NCBI GenBank assembly: GCA_959347315.1
Contig: OY365812.1
Coordinates: 2,071,382-2,135,381, forward strand
From: Bimastos eiseni
Taxonomy: Eukaryota > Annelida > Clitellata > Crassiclitellata > Lumbricidae
Length of the DNA stretch: 64,000 nucleotides
Reading direction: 5' to 3'
The notes beneath the pieces were generated by a model. The model made no database searches and was not told the DNA's origin. It saw nothing but the letters and a program-made list of their open reading frames with translations. The position numbers and the translations under genes were made by a program. Shown here piece after piece: positions 35,502-47,274 of this stretch. The number at the start of each line of letters is the position of its first letter. The stretch's first letter is position 1.

Positions 35502-38500
35502 ACGTGATATGAAATCGATATAAAGGTGTCTAAAGGTAACAATATCTTGCAAAACTTGGAGAGTCTTTATAATTTCAATCGTTTGACTGTCGTGGCCGTT
35601 CGCGCTCAGAGCAATTATTTCTAAAAACAGGCTGAAAGCAAATGGCGATTCTGATAGGTTACTGCAATAAAACCGATTAAAATCTCTCAATTTTAAAATA
35701 TCCACTATAATCTATTATTTATGAAATCGCTGTGTTGAAAACGTAATCATGCCTATTGAAAAGTAATTATTATAATTCAATGCTGAATAAACTGTACTAG
35801 ATTTTGATCAGTTATGAGTCAAAATAACGAACATAAGCTACAAGATTCACAGTTGGCTGGCGTCGAATGAATTCTTCAACACGTTTACTTGCATCGTTGG
35901 ATTTATGTAGCGCCTCTCGATAATAACTATTCAGAGGCCCCGTTGTTCACGGCCTTGTTACGGAAAATATGATGAAGACAGCAATCGCTAGGTGGAGTCA
36001 TGCATATTTGCTACCCAGCAGTGGCGTGCTTTTAGCTTATTCCTTAGGCCTACTATTAAGATAATTGATTATTATTAATCAACAGTTTAACGATATCTTA
36101 TAGCAGCACAGGCTGAGGACGTCTTCAGAATTTGTTACATTTCAGTTCGATTTCGTAAATAGTTTTAATCCTTTATCTTTTGTTGTCTTTCTTTCTTTAG
36201 TCTTTCTCTTTTCTTTCTTCCTTTTGTGTTGTTCCACTTCTGCATGACTGGTTGCTGAGACAACAATATTCGATATATGGTTGTTGTAGATATTTCATAA
36301 CATATAAATGATTATTACATTCTATTCCTACATATATAAACATACATATTGTATACATGCATATATATACATACAATGTACACACATACATATGTAAAAT
36401 TTTGTTCGTGTGGCCATTTAGCTTCTTTTTGTTTCTGAAGGCTCTTTTTTGACCGTATCGGTTCTTTTCTTTGTTCAGTTTTTTCCCATGAAGGTTTTTT
36501 CCAACTTATTTACAGGGCATCAAAACAATTCCATAACATCAATGTCAAACTATCTATATAATGTTAACAAGTAATATTTGATATTAACAGTACATCATTT
36601 ATAGCATAGGATTATAGACAATATTCAATGATCCAAAACAACATAACAACCAAAGGAATAATAATAAATCCAGACATTCAGGATTACAAAATAAACGAAT
36701 TAATATCAACTTAACAAGACAAAGTATCAATAATAAAGCAATACATTCATCACTACAAAGCAATCCAATTAATAAGTTGTGTCCAATTGTTGGTGTTTAA
36801 AAATAGTTTATGAAATGGCATTTCAAATATCCAGTATGCAACTGCAATAACCTAGTTTCCTGAAAAAAGATAATTGGTTCGATATTGGTTTAACATTTAT
36901 ATGATTTCGGAGACCGCGAAAAGAGTGATGTACAATGTACATGAGTTCAAGTGATACTATATTAGTCATGTGATTTTTTTTGTCAAGTGATATTTTAAGC
37001 CATGTTATATTTTAAAAAGTGACATTTTGAAGTCATGTGATCTTTCAAGCTTATGTGGTCTTTAAAAGTTCATGTGATATTTTTAAAAATAGATTGCGTA
37101 CGTATGCATGAAATGTCAGGGCACACAATACATAGAAATAATTATATAAATATATTGAGCAGTTTGAGGCTCCTCAGAAATTCGCTGTAGCCTATGTTTT
37201 GAATTATCTGTTGGCGATTCAATGCATTGTCATCTGTCTGACTTGACTTAAAATCACATTTACTGTTTGGTCGTTATAATTATGATGTTACTAATCCACA
37301 ATTCCTTACCTAATCCTAGTCCTCTATCTATAACTTTAACTCTGCCATTGACTTTGACCTCTAACTGTAATTCTCCGTTGCCTCTAAGTTCAACTATCAG
37401 GGTAACTCCTCATCTATTGACTCTGGCCTCTAACTTTAACCTTAAGGTTAACTGCTCAACCATTTACTCTGGTTCCAACGTTTACTGTGACTTCTAACTT
37501 TAACGTTAAAACTCACACCATTTAATCTTACTCTAACGTTTACTCTAACCTCAATTACAAGAATTCAGATTGGCCTGAAGATTGTGATTCGATTTCGCTT
37601 AGGACAACAACAAAGATTAATAATTATTATGAATATGATTCAATTATATATTACGTTACTGAGCTAATCGGATGGTCATGCAATTAATAGTTTCAGAGAT
37701 CGATAGAGCAGCCTACGTACACACTCCGATCATCGCTGTGTTGACCGATCAGGATTTCGATCCAAATGATCAAGAATGGCTGTCGATCATTCAGATGATC
37801 AAGGCCAGGGCAGTGGTAGATCTCAACCAAGAAAACGAATTCGATCGCTATTTCGAAGAGCTGTACAGGAATGTTCCTGGTTGGATATCGCCGTTGTTAT
37901 TGTTATTACCTTTGCTTCTGTCAGTGACATCGCTGTATTTTCAATTTTATTGTCACCGTTACTATCGTCCTTTTAGTTTTCGTGGTTACCATTATTGTTA
38001 TCTTTTTGTTCATTACCGTATTTTCGTTTAATCTTAATTTAATTCTTCTATCCTTCCTACTATCATTTTACTTCACCCTCCATGCCATGAATACCCCACT
38101 CTCTCCCCTTACTCTATCTCACCTTCGTTTGTCTTGAGCTATCCCTTTAGAAGTAGGCCTACTAGGGGTCAAAATAACTACTCCTTTGGTGTTGATGATT
38201 GATTATATAATTGGTTAATTGACACAAATGTCACAATCTGTAGAGTTAATTATTATCAAATGTCACTAACGTGTTTTTACTATTTACTTATTCCAATACG
38301 GGAGGTCAAACTAATTTCTTTCAATTCAAGTCAAGATCAAATTGTCACTAGTCTTATAATTTATTATAATCAAAATACATTACTCTTATACGAGAAATGA
38401 TTTTTATGTTAAAGAGAAAGACGGCGTTGAGAAAGGAGACGATAAAGAAACAGATGCTAAGGATCGGAACGAAGGCAAAGAAGAAACATGGAACGATGGA

Positions 38501-39247
38501 AAAGAAGTCGACGAAGATGACAGTCTTGACCAAAACGAAAACGAAGATGAAAGCAACAACGATTGTGAAGTCGAAAACGAAGACATTACGATCGTCAGCG
38601 CTCCCAGCGCATACGAGCATCGGACAGAGGATGAAGATATTGAGAAGGGACAGAAAGAAGGCGAAGAAACTGAAGAAGTTGGCACCAAAGAGTCTAAGGA
38701 CAAGAAACAGGACGAGAAAGAGACAGAAAATGAGGAACTAAAAAGAACTGATGCTTTATACACCGAAACCCCGTTTCCAAACGAAGAAACTTTTCCAAAT
38801 GAAGGAACTTTCCAAAGTGAAGATATAGCAGCTGACCTGTGCACAGTACCAAACGACGAAATTGATTCGACAGACGATACACCAGAAGAAACCATTCCAC
38901 CAAACGAAGATGCTGAACAAGAGACGGTTCCAAGTGAAGATATGCCTACTAGACCTGATCTTGCACAAGAAGAAGGTGCAACTGCAGATAAAGATATTTC
39001 GTCAGCTGATGGTGGTATTACAGGAGAAGATATCACACCAGTCGAATCGATCGAGCAAGATGCAGCAACAGAATGGGATAATTCAGAAAATGAAAACATC
39101 TTCCATATCAACTCCGCTACAGAATTTCAAGAAATTTGTAAGGGAACGTTGGGATTCAACAAGACTGAACCTGAGGAGAAATCGAAGGGGGAAGTTTTCC
39201 CTATTGAAGAGGGCGAGCCTTTCTTTGAAGAGAAAGCGGCAGCCTAA
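33600..39247 (+). CDS. TIR-like domain protein with acidic C-terminal tail (four exons)
   Basis: Exons 33600-33738, 34547-34624, 37697-37879 and 38415-39247 join in phase 1 throughout and give 410 residues. The first three encode about 125 residues with the TIR pattern: strand KIFIICEKE (11-19), helix RQQIGEIVREKLERIGF, then SFYNAAAVVACVSSTNSN, then EIDRAAYVHTPIIAVLTD. Glu73 in (S)EIDRAA falls where TIR NADases such as SARM1 have the catalytic Glu before a helix and a hydrophobic strand. The fourth exon adds about 275 residues very rich in Glu and Asp, with repeated PNEETFPNEGTF-like motifs, likely disordered. No membrane segment is seen in this start choice. The first three exon borders are well supported; the acceptor at 38414 is the only nearby one that keeps the frame from the 37879 donor, and is less sure. 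An upstream start at 33552 would add a hydrophobic signal-like N-terminus. Role in innate signalling or NAD metabolism is inference. Confidence 0.6.
34375..34400 (+). mobile_element. L2-like 3' terminus remnant
   Basis: Holds AGGGCGCTATATAAATG, the 3' signature seen in the other L2-like copies, within the second intron of the TIR gene. Coding remnants are not visible. Confidence 0.4.
34780..35030 (+). repeat. ATT-rich low-complexity DNA
   Basis: Long runs of ATT/TTA triplets inside the intron between TIR exons 2 and 3. Confidence 0.85.
35468..35500. repeat. (AT)n microsatellite
   Basis: About 15 AT dinucleotides in the intron. Confidence 0.9.
35895..35945 (-). mobile_element. L2-like 3' terminus remnant (inverted)
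   Basis: TTATGTAGCGCCTCTCGATAATAACTATTCAGAGG resembles the reversed 3' end of the L2-like copies (compare 6458-6490: TATAGCGCCCCTATAGAAACTACTCAGAGG). Confidence 0.5.
36960..37095 (+). repeat. Degenerate TCATGTGATATTTTAA repeat
   Basis: Four to five imperfect units of about 30 bp containing CATGTGAT followed by T-rich and A-rich parts, in the TIR gene intron. Confidence 0.6.
37280..37560 (+). repeat. CTCTAACTTTAACC-type imperfect repeat
   Basis: Repeated CTCTAACTTTAAC / GACTCTGGCCTC motifs just upstream of TIR exon 3. Frames here are artefacts. Confidence 0.6.
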
Positions 39248-40530
39248 CTAGAAGAGGAACATGTCGTTTTCAGCTGGGAAAACGTCTGACTTCTTGAGGA
39301 ACAATCCGATTTACACGCGAGCTTTGATGCAAAAGATATCACCATTCAATAAACTCTGCAATATAAATCGACTTCAATTAACTCTACGACGTAATACTAA
39401 TACGGATCTAGTGTTGATTTTGTTTCTATTGCAATTAGTAATGTAGTTATTATTGTGGTTGCTAACGTAAAAGTAGTTGATAATTATGTCTAAATTTGCC
39501 GATGTAGCTATCAATGTGACTACTGATGTAATAGCTTTTAAGGTCATTGTCCATGTGTCTGCCTTTGAGATTGCTTACTGTTTTTGCCTTCATTGTTTCT
39601 TGAAACAGTTATTGTTGTGATTCTTACGATTCCCAAAAAAGTTATTGCGTCACAATGTCTGTACGTTACAGGTATTATTGAATAAACTGTAGGTTTTTAG
39701 TTATTAATCAATTACCGGTACTTAATCTGCCAGGAATTGACAATGTCAATAAATCGGATGACAGACTGAATTAATTAGCGGATCAATTAAATCAGTCAAT
39801 TCAAGAAGCGAACAAACAGATGAACAAATTAATAAAACTAATTAATTTTAAAAGATATTTACATATATGTAGGTCGTGCTTTGAGTATATCACCTACAAG
39901 CAGCTTTTTCTGAGCATAATTTTGAATTTCAACATATAACTTTAAACGCGTTTGTCACTTTTTAGAATTTACGCTGACAGCGTCGACATTGTCGATATTG
40001 GAAATGATGATACTACACAAATTGAAGCAACTAAAATTGCATTTACAGTTCCCCATTTTACTACCTAGTCGCTAACTTGGATCGTGAGCGCCGCTGATTA
40101 GAGCGGCGCTTTAAAAATGCTCATATACAATTTACAATTACAATTTACACCAATGAGCAAAGAACTGCAATTGATATGCATAGTTTAATGATGTCCACAA
40201 TCCACACCGATACAAATAACATAATTATAATCAAACAAAAAGCTCGTGTATACAATAGTGTAATATTCCGTCTTCCTGAGACAGTACATTATAATATAAA
40301 TAGAAATTGACTATTAAAGTCCTAAGAGGATATTTCGACGTTGCTTTTGATACTATCTGATTGAGGTGACGCTGAGCTCCCATCAGTGTCATAGAGTTAT
40401 TTCCGACGAAAGCGGCAGTGTGCTTTGAAGCTCTTCTTTGATGTCATTTATCCCTCCGGCGACCTGTCATTTTGTGATCAAAGGGGAATCGTGCGTTACC
40501 TGTTGCCCGGAAGACCATGTGGAGGTGATT
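39248..40530. other. Spacer after the TIR gene
   Basis: Contains the presumed 3' UTR of the TIR gene; AATAAACTC at 39349 and AATAAACTG at 39680 are possible polyadenylation signals. Otherwise AT-rich, no exon seen. Confidence 0.4.
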
Positions 40531-40539
40531 TGCGTAGGT

Positions 40540-40712
40540 CGAGAGGAGAGAGAGAGAGACAGACAGACAGAGAGACAGAGAGACAGAGAGACAGAGGGAG
40601 AGAGACAGACAGACAGAGAGACAGACAGAGAGACAGAGAGACAGAGAGACAGAGAGACAGAGAGACAGAGAGAGGGAGAGAGAGAGGGAGAGAGAGAGAG
40701 CAAGAGAGAGAG
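40540..40712 (+). repeat. (GAGACA)n / (GA)n microsatellite
   Basis: About 170 bp of GAGAGACAGA units. Frames open on both strands here are low-complexity artefacts. Confidence 0.95.
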
Positions 40713-40829
40713 AATTTGGAGAAAAAGCCAACAGTCCAAAAGCAAGACCGATAATAATTCGCGCTTGATTTCAAACTGACAAACAGCAGTATGATAATAA
40801 ACATAACATCATGCTGTAAACCAATGATG

Positions 40830-40990
40830 ACAAATTAATACAGGAGGATGCTCGAATTAACTGTAGGAAGTCCTACAAGGCGCCCATTGCGCTGCGCATA
40901 TAATTTAACCAACACTGCCGCCTAGTGATAGAAGGACTAGTTAACCGTGCGGTGGATTAGGGAATCTAACTCGGTTACTCAGCTCTATGT
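40830..40990 (-). mobile_element. SINE, inverted, diverged
   Basis: On the minus strand the tRNA-like head (ATTGGATTACACCCTGGG region) is followed by GGCGCCTTGTAGGACTTCC and a tail similar to the copy at 43060-43230. Diverged. Confidence 0.4.
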
Positions 40991-41740
40991 CCCAGGGTGT
41001 AATCCATTGCTCTACATATATACATATGTAAAATGAAAACATTGGTTGTGGTCATGTATACATTTACATATGTACGCATGTATTTGTGTTGCATGTGTGT
41101 GATTTGGTAGCCTATGTCGCATGTATGTATGTACGTTTGTATGTATAATTTGTATATACAATAAATATATATGTAATGTTCACCTATGTATGTTTATTGT
41201 TTGCGTCCATATACGTATAATTATATGCACGTATGTATGTGTATGTGTGTGTGTGTAACTGGACTTTTATGAAGCTCTTTTTGTGAACCCACCAAAGCGC
41301 TATGAAGTCGGCTGTATGTAGGATCTGAACAGATGTATCTTAGCACACCAAGGAAAAAAACAGCTAATTAATACGCCCACCTATTCAGAAGGTTAGCCAA
41401 TGGCTGGTGGTTTCCGTTGATATTTCCGAAGGCACGGGAGAAGTGGCAGAACAAGAGGTGTTTGAATAGTCTGGGATGGTGAAGGTACTATATGTTCAAT
41501 ATGGGCTGTATGTATTAAACGCCACTACGGTCTAAGACCGCGGGTCCACGGTTATAAAATGCCCATAAATAGGCCCCGTGGATTATGCGAGAAAATTTTG
41601 TAAAGTATGCGAAAATATGCGAAATCGCATAGACCACCGGGCCCGTTGTTTGTGCGATTGTGCGATTTCGCATACTGTCGCATAAATTGGTGGTTTTTGC
41701 ATACATTTTTTAATGAAAAGTTATCGCAAATTACTGTGCA

Positions 41741-41980
41741 ATAACATGTCAGATGTCAAACCGCATCTTGGCTTAGCCTACAAGAAAATAGACTTTCTAA
41801 GAATTTATTAGTCTTATTCAGTCAGTCTTTGGCGGATATTCATTTTTATACTCTTGTACAAAACTCTGGATAACTAGTTTTTTTGTCCCTTATGGCTGGG
41901 GACCCTAGCCATGCACATGTCCCTTATGGGTAGGGAACCTTGTAAGCCAAGATGCGGCTTGACATCTGGCATGTTGTTAC
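41741..41980. repeat. Imperfect inverted repeat, about 42-bp arms
   Basis: Arm 41741-41784 (ending GCATCTTGGCTTAGCCTACAAG) pairs with 41939-41980 (starting CTTGTAAGCCAAGATGCGGC). The 150-bp centre includes TTTGGCGGATATT, and a similar stretch recurs at 42215-42285 (ATTGGCGGATATT). A small foldback or MITE-like element is possible. Confidence 0.65.
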
Positions 41981-42279
41981 ATAACAATAAATGAATAATC
42001 ATTATCATGCATGTTGGTTGTGGTTGGCCTATGTGCTGACCAAGGAGGTATGGCATTCCACCAGCTATAACGTCTGTATCTCTCTACCTCTATTTGGCCG
42101 CCTGTGTGTATGCTTGGTTGTTAGTGATTATATAATCATCTCTCTATATCTGTCTCGCAGCATGCCTGCTTGAATGATGGCTGACGGACATTTTCCCTTA
42201 GACCGTCTGACTGTATGATTTCTTAGAATGTTATTCAATTGGTCATTGGCGGATATTTTATTTCGTTGTAAAAATTATC

Positions 42280-42500
42280 TAGTATGTGTGTATGTTTGTC
42301 CCTCTGTCTCTCCCGTATGTCTCTCTCTGTCCGTCTCTATCTGTCTGCCCTCAGTATACATGTTTGCTTGTATCGCTGCCTCTCCGTTCGTCTGTCTGTC
42401 TCACTCTGTCTTTCCTGTCTGTCTCAATGTCCGCCACTCTGTATACACCTGTATGTGTGTGTATGTCTCGCTCTGTTTCCCAGTCTGTCTCTCTGTCTGT
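42280..42500 (+). repeat. (CTGT/CTCT)n low-complexity DNA
   Basis: GTCTGTCTCTCTGTC-type repeats; the three Ser/Cys/Leu-rich frames are artefacts. Confidence 0.85.
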
Positions 42501-42524
42501 TTACGTGGAGAAGGGTCTTGTGTG

Positions 42525-42735
42525 GGTGGGGTGATGGGCTGCCATCGACGCGGCTCTAATCACGTTAGAAATCTTGTCGCGTAACCTCGGAATCCAGATA
42601 AATGCCATTTCTCGTCTCGTCGAAAGCACGCCAGAGAACGCGATACCGCCGACGGTAATTTGAGCGAGACTTCGCCGCTCGTCGTCGACAGATGGAGTGA
42701 ACGTCGCCCGAGGCCAGGGGACTGTCGCACGGGTT
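42525..42735 (-). other. GC-rich island with open frames
   Basis: A block much richer in CpG than its flanks, open on the minus strand in two frames (one reads SLAQITVGGIAFSGVLST). I cannot tell whether it is an exon, a promoter island or an inserted repeat. Confidence 0.25.
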
Positions 42736-43059
42736 GGAGTAAGAATCAAGCGCTAACTATGCTGGGATTGAAAATCCCCGTGTTCGCCGAGGGATAATTA
42801 GCCTAGCGGTCGCAGATGCGGCTATTGGACTTTTTTGTAACAGCGCATTGAGCGAATACCCAGGAGTTCGCCTTGCGTGATCTCTCCGAATTTAAACTTG
42901 ATTCAAACCAGGACGCAACTCAACCATAATTCTAACCTTCTATTAACCTACTCACTAATTCAAACTTAGCTAATGATCAAATCACGAGATCGTTATATCG
43001 GAATTCCAAACTGACAAACGGCAGTATTATTACGAACGTGTATGAACGAACGATGACAT

Positions 43060-43230
43060 GTTATTACAGGAGTCGAATTAACTGTCGGCAGCCATGCAAG
43101 GCGCCTATTACGCTATGGGCTCACTTCTGATTTAAACAGCGCATTGCGAATGAACGAATCTTACGGGAGTGCGGGAATCGAACTCGTTTCCTCATGTCTA
43201 CTTCCCATTGTTTATTGCTCCACTCTACCC
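43060..43230 (-). mobile_element. tRNA-derived SINE, inverted
   Basis: On the minus strand: tRNA-like head with B box GAGTTCGATTCCCGC, then GCAATGCGCTGTTTAAATCA, and tail GGCGCCTTGCATGGCTGCCG ending in AATTCGACTCC. Same family as 32085-32280. Confidence 0.7.
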
Positions 43231-43914
43231 CCCTCTGAGGGTGAAGTTAGACAGTTCCTAGTACAACTCCACCCTAAGACTTTAACCTCAATGCTGACTG
43301 TGACCCTAACTTTAATTTTAATCTGATTTTTACTTAAGTTTAAAACTCCGCCAGTGTTTGCACTCCGACAGTGCCAGTCCCAAACCTGGAGAAAAGAAGA
43401 GGGCTACGTTAATGATCTTTGTTATCAAACGGTTGTCAAACTGTAACTAGCACCACCACTTAAGTTTGAAAAATGGGGGGCACAAATTATTTTAACAGGG
43501 GTAATCTTAAAAAGCCATTGGATAAACAAAAAACAACCGATTGGGGAGCACATGGGAGGCAATGAGCACTAAAACTGGGGGGGCTTTGCCCCTTAGTTTT
43601 GAAACTGGGGGAGCCGGTGCCCTCCTGCCCCTCCGCTTGTTACACCCCTAGTTCACACTGTACTCAATGAAATCCTATTCGTGCCTCCGATTCAACGTGG
43701 CTTACGGATTTGTTCCTCAGCGAATTAACTTGTCACTTTTATGGAACGACCGTGTGTATGCAGGCGCGCACATAGGCCATGCATCCAGCGCAGTCAAGAA
43801 TTTAGCGTGCGCACCCAATCTTATTTTATGAAACGAAATAAATGGAGTCTCCTATTCAGATGCGGCCTACCTTACTCCAGAAACTTTGGATCTCTGGCTG
43901 ATGCGAGCTCCCCT

Positions 43915-44065
43915 TATTTAACTATTGACAAGAGACTGTTTTTTTTATTACCGAAATTTGATACCGCTCTTCTTCCAACATTTTTTGCTCAGAAGTGCAC
44001 ATACTCGCCTCGACGGCGCAATTGCAGTTGTACTGCAGAGCATATGCGTACAAAACTATACAATG
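43915..44065 (-). mobile_element. SINE body, inverted, 5'-truncated
   Basis: The reverse complement matches the body of the SINE at 23420-23540 (CTCTGCAGT, GCGCCGTCGAGGCG, GTGCACTTCTGAGCAAAAAA, GGTATCAAATTTCGGTAAT). The tRNA-like head is missing. Confidence 0.7.
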
Positions 44066-44097
44066 GTGCAAATGTACTCCATTAATTATAGGGAACA

Positions 44098-44670
44098 TTG
44101 ACGGCAACACGCTATTTTTTCATATATATTATTATTCCTCTGCCCAATTCTCCACCGGTGGCAGTAAAAACTAACATCCAACTGTTCCTACCAATCGCTA
44201 ACGACTATAACGTGATCACAAGGGGTGTCATCATCCAGTTCATCAACCTACGCACACCACGTAACATTATCCTCCTATGGACAAATCGCATCGAGTTCCG
44301 TTCTTCCCGTCTTAAGCTGATCGCACCAGGTGTCACTGTCCCTTTCCATGTTCAGGCATTTGGTGGGCTAAGTCTTTCGGAGCCATGTCACCGGCCCGCG
44401 TAATGAGTCCTGCAGGGCGATTGGAACCAAAGAAGAGTGGATTGGTCGAAGTATGGTGGACTGTTGGTCGGTCGGTAGGTGGAGTGACGTGTCTATGACG
44501 TCGTGCTCTGAATATCAACGTACCGGAAGTGAGCCTGGATGTGTCACGGCAAATAGTCGCCATTGCGCCGACAAGCGAATCCGAAAATCCCGTCACTAAA
44601 CCCCGGAAAGTATTGCCTTCCGGATCGTGAGCGTAATACAGATCGAGATCGCCATTCCGTAATGTAATTG
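44098..44670. other. Coding-like segment on both strands, unassigned
   Basis: The plus-strand frame 44098-44403 (with FINLRTPRNIILLWTN) and a minus-strand frame from about 44660 to 44333 (with LYYAHDPEGNTFRGLVTG and FSDSLVGAMATICRDTS) both have protein-like composition. On the minus strand, TTTAG| at about 44606 and CTTCCG|GTACGT at about 44520 could bound a short exon. No family was recognised. CCGGAAGT at 44523 could also mark a promoter. Confidence 0.25.
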
Positions 44671-45125
44671 GTTATTTATGCGGCACCTTTTGTCACTCGA
44701 TAGCTTAGCTAATGCTGGGGACGGTGGAGGTTGTGACGAACATCCTTGGGACGAAAATGACACGGATGAGCGTTTTGATGATGATGATGATGAAATTATT
44801 CACGGATAAATATTTCGGTGAAATAAAAGTTGGATGGATGAGGATAATCATAATGAGTTTTAATCCAAATTCTAATTCAGTAATTGAATCAACATATCAA
44901 TAAACTTTATATTCACGCCTATAATATAAGAAGGAACAGAAATATATCGTATTTTGATAAATTATTATATAAGGAATCTCTCTTATCAATACAACTTCCA
45001 TTAAGGCAGGCATTTTCATCACCAAATCAATTTCTATTTTGCCTAATAGAGTGAGCGAATAAAAACGTTACGTGGGTAGCCAATTGGGTAGCTATGTTTA
45101 GAGTCTTCGACAGGTTCTTATACCG

Positions 45126-45150
45126 CGCTATATAAATAGCCAAATACATA
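45126..45150 (+). mobile_element. L2-like 3' terminus remnant
   Basis: CGCGCTATATAAATAGCC followed by a CATA microsatellite, as at the ends of other L2-like copies; a similar GGCGCTATATAATAGG lies at 45669. Confidence 0.4.
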
Positions 45151-45336
45151 CATACATACAAACGTACAACGTTTTGGTCGTGACATTTTTGTCCGTGAAC
45201 CATTTGTCGTCAAACATATGTCCTTGAACCATTTGATGTGACACGATCTCATATTGCGATCTGTCTGTTTGAAAATTAATTAAAAACTTTATTTTTAGTT
45301 TGTGTAGATATGGGTGTACTGTTAAAAAGAGGGCAA

Positions 45337-45545
45337 GAGAGAAAGTAGGACAAGAGATACTGATGGCCGAGAACGAGAGAAAAGACTCCAAAATGACCGA
45401 AAATCCTACGCTTGTCCGCTGTCTTATACACGCATCTCTACACAAACTTATATTGTATATAAGTGTAGGATTTTCGGTCATTTTTGCGAGATTTTTTCTC
45501 CCGTTCTCGACCATTAATTTCTCAGCTCCTATTTTCTCCGTTGAT
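45337..45545. repeat. Foldback element, about 80-bp inverted arms
   Basis: Arm 45337-45415 pairs with 45460-45545 at roughly 80% identity by eye: both contain GAGAACG, GAGAAAA and AATGACCGAAAATCCTAC when read towards the centre. A transcript would form a long imperfect hairpin. The open frames on both strands share TENPTL because of the symmetry. MITE-like; no target duplication identified. Confidence 0.75.
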
Positions 45546-45774
45546 TGATTCCCTGTGTACGGGATTCTTATTGGTCGGATGAGTGATGGCTTGTCTCTCC
45601 ATTCAGTCCATCTCAATATGAAGCCATTTGCCACCAAAGACACGTTCCACGCAATTGACAGATTCATTGGCGCTATATAATAGGCAGCCGTTCAGGTTTA
45701 TGGCTCCTGCAGATGAAATGGCTGTTTGCGAGTTGTGGAGATGCTTGCAGATTTACAACTAACCTCTGTTTGTT

Positions 45775-46060
45775 GTATATTTATATGTATGTGTACATGC
45801 ATGTGTGTATGTATGTCTATATGCATGTATATATGTATGCATGTGAGTATGTATGTATGTATGTATAACCATAACCATAACCATCGGTATGTATGTATGT
45901 ATGTATGCATGTATGTGTGTATGCATGCATATATTTATGGATGTATTTACGTATGTATGTATGTTTGTCTGTCTGTCTGATTGTATGATTGTTTGCATGT
46001 ATTTATGACCGTATATATTTGTGTATGTTTATATCCATCCATCTATCGATCCGTCCGTCC
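45775..46060 (+). repeat. (TATG)n microsatellite
   Basis: Long (TATG)/(TGTA) arrays split by AACCATAACCATAACCAT at 45866-45884. Tyr/Met/Cys-rich and His/Thr-rich frames are artefacts. Confidence 0.95.
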
Positions 46061-46434
46061 GTCCATCCTAAGTGATGAGTCACACAGATGTAGCAACTCA
46101 TGAAAGGAAGAGTTGGAATGGCCTTGTCGTTACTTTAGACAACACTTACGCATACTTCAAGGATGAGTTGGTCACGTACCCAGTGACACAAAGACGCACA
46201 AGTATTTGCGAACGTGGTCATAACATATCTGCACACAAGGGCTGATATTATTATGCTGATGCGCAGATATAAAAATTAATAATATTCCCACATCTGCTCG
46301 TACATTTTGAAAATTTATCTACAGAGCTACGGGCAACATATAAGCAAATGCCTAAGAATGAATGGTTTATGACCTATTTATATGAGACAAATGTGAATGC
46401 AGATAGCGGTTGGGTGGGGAAGAGATGTAGATAG

Positions 46435-46505
46435 AGATGTGGAGAGAGAGACAGAGAGATAGAGACAGACACAGAGACAGATACAGAGAGACAGAGCCAG
46501 AGAGA
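46435..46505 (+). repeat. (GACA/GAGA)n microsatellite
   Basis: GAGAGACAGAGAGATAGAGACAG-type repeat, in pieces. Confidence 0.9.
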
Positions 46506-46814
46506 GCAGATTCTTATCTTCCAATTTGCTTGGAAACCCTAAGATTTATTTCCAGGCAATATCTTTTCATCAAGGCAAATGTCCTCTGGACGGTCCTTTC
46601 CAGTGTCCTCACTGACGTCCGTTCTCTTGTCCGTCCTTTAGTACGTCATCGTCTCTGTTCGTGTCTCTGTCTGTCACTCGATTCCTCTTTCCTTGTGGCC
46701 TTTTGTTAACAAATTTGTCCTTCAATCTCTACTTACTCTCTGTCAGTCGTTCTGTTCATCCCTCTTGTTGTCCCCTCTTTTGCCTATCCTAACCTCTGCA
46801 TATTCTTCTCTTGT

Positions 46815-47000
46815 GTCCGTTCTACTCTCTCTCTCTCTTTGTCTCTCTCTTTGTTTTTCTCTCTCTGTCTCTCCATCTCCATCTCTATCTTTCTGTCTGT
46901 ATTTTTCTGTGTCTGTCTCTTTTTCTCTATCTCTCTCTGTCTATCTCCTCTTCTGTCGCACCTTCTGTCAGTTCTTTTGTCCGTCTGCTTGTCCGTCCTT

Positions 47001-47084
<84 letters not shown>

Positions 47085-47270
47085 ACACATATGTGTCTGT
47101 CCGTCTATCCTTATGTTCCTTCATATGTCCCTCTTTCTGTCCTTCTCTTCGTTCTTCCTTTCTCTCGGTATCTCTCTCTGTCTCTGTGTCTGCACTTTGT
47201 CCCTTTCTCCGTTCACCTTCCTGTCTGTCTTTCTGTATCTCCTTCTCTCCGTCCTTCCATACTCAAATCT
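46815..47270 (+). repeat. (CTCT/CTGT)n and (CA)n low-complexity DNA
   Basis: About 450 bp of pyrimidine-rich repeats with (CT)n at 47020-47063 and (CA)n at 47064-47083. The long Ser/Leu frames (170-197 residues) are artefacts. Confidence 0.95.
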
Positions 47271-47274
47271 GCAA

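Noticed and set aside
37880..38031. Hydrophobic Leu-rich tail after TIR exon 3, a possible membrane segment
   Set aside because: Follows a phase-matching donor at 37880 and has intron-like T-rich composition; the acidic exon keeps the frame instead.
38397..39111. Lys-rich plus-strand and Ser-rich minus-strand frames over the acidic exon
   Set aside because: Shadows of the Glu/Asp-rich coding frame, which joins in phase with the TIR exons.
40425..40804. Arg/Glu/Thr and Ser/Leu frames on both strands
   Set aside because: GAGACA microsatellite artefacts.
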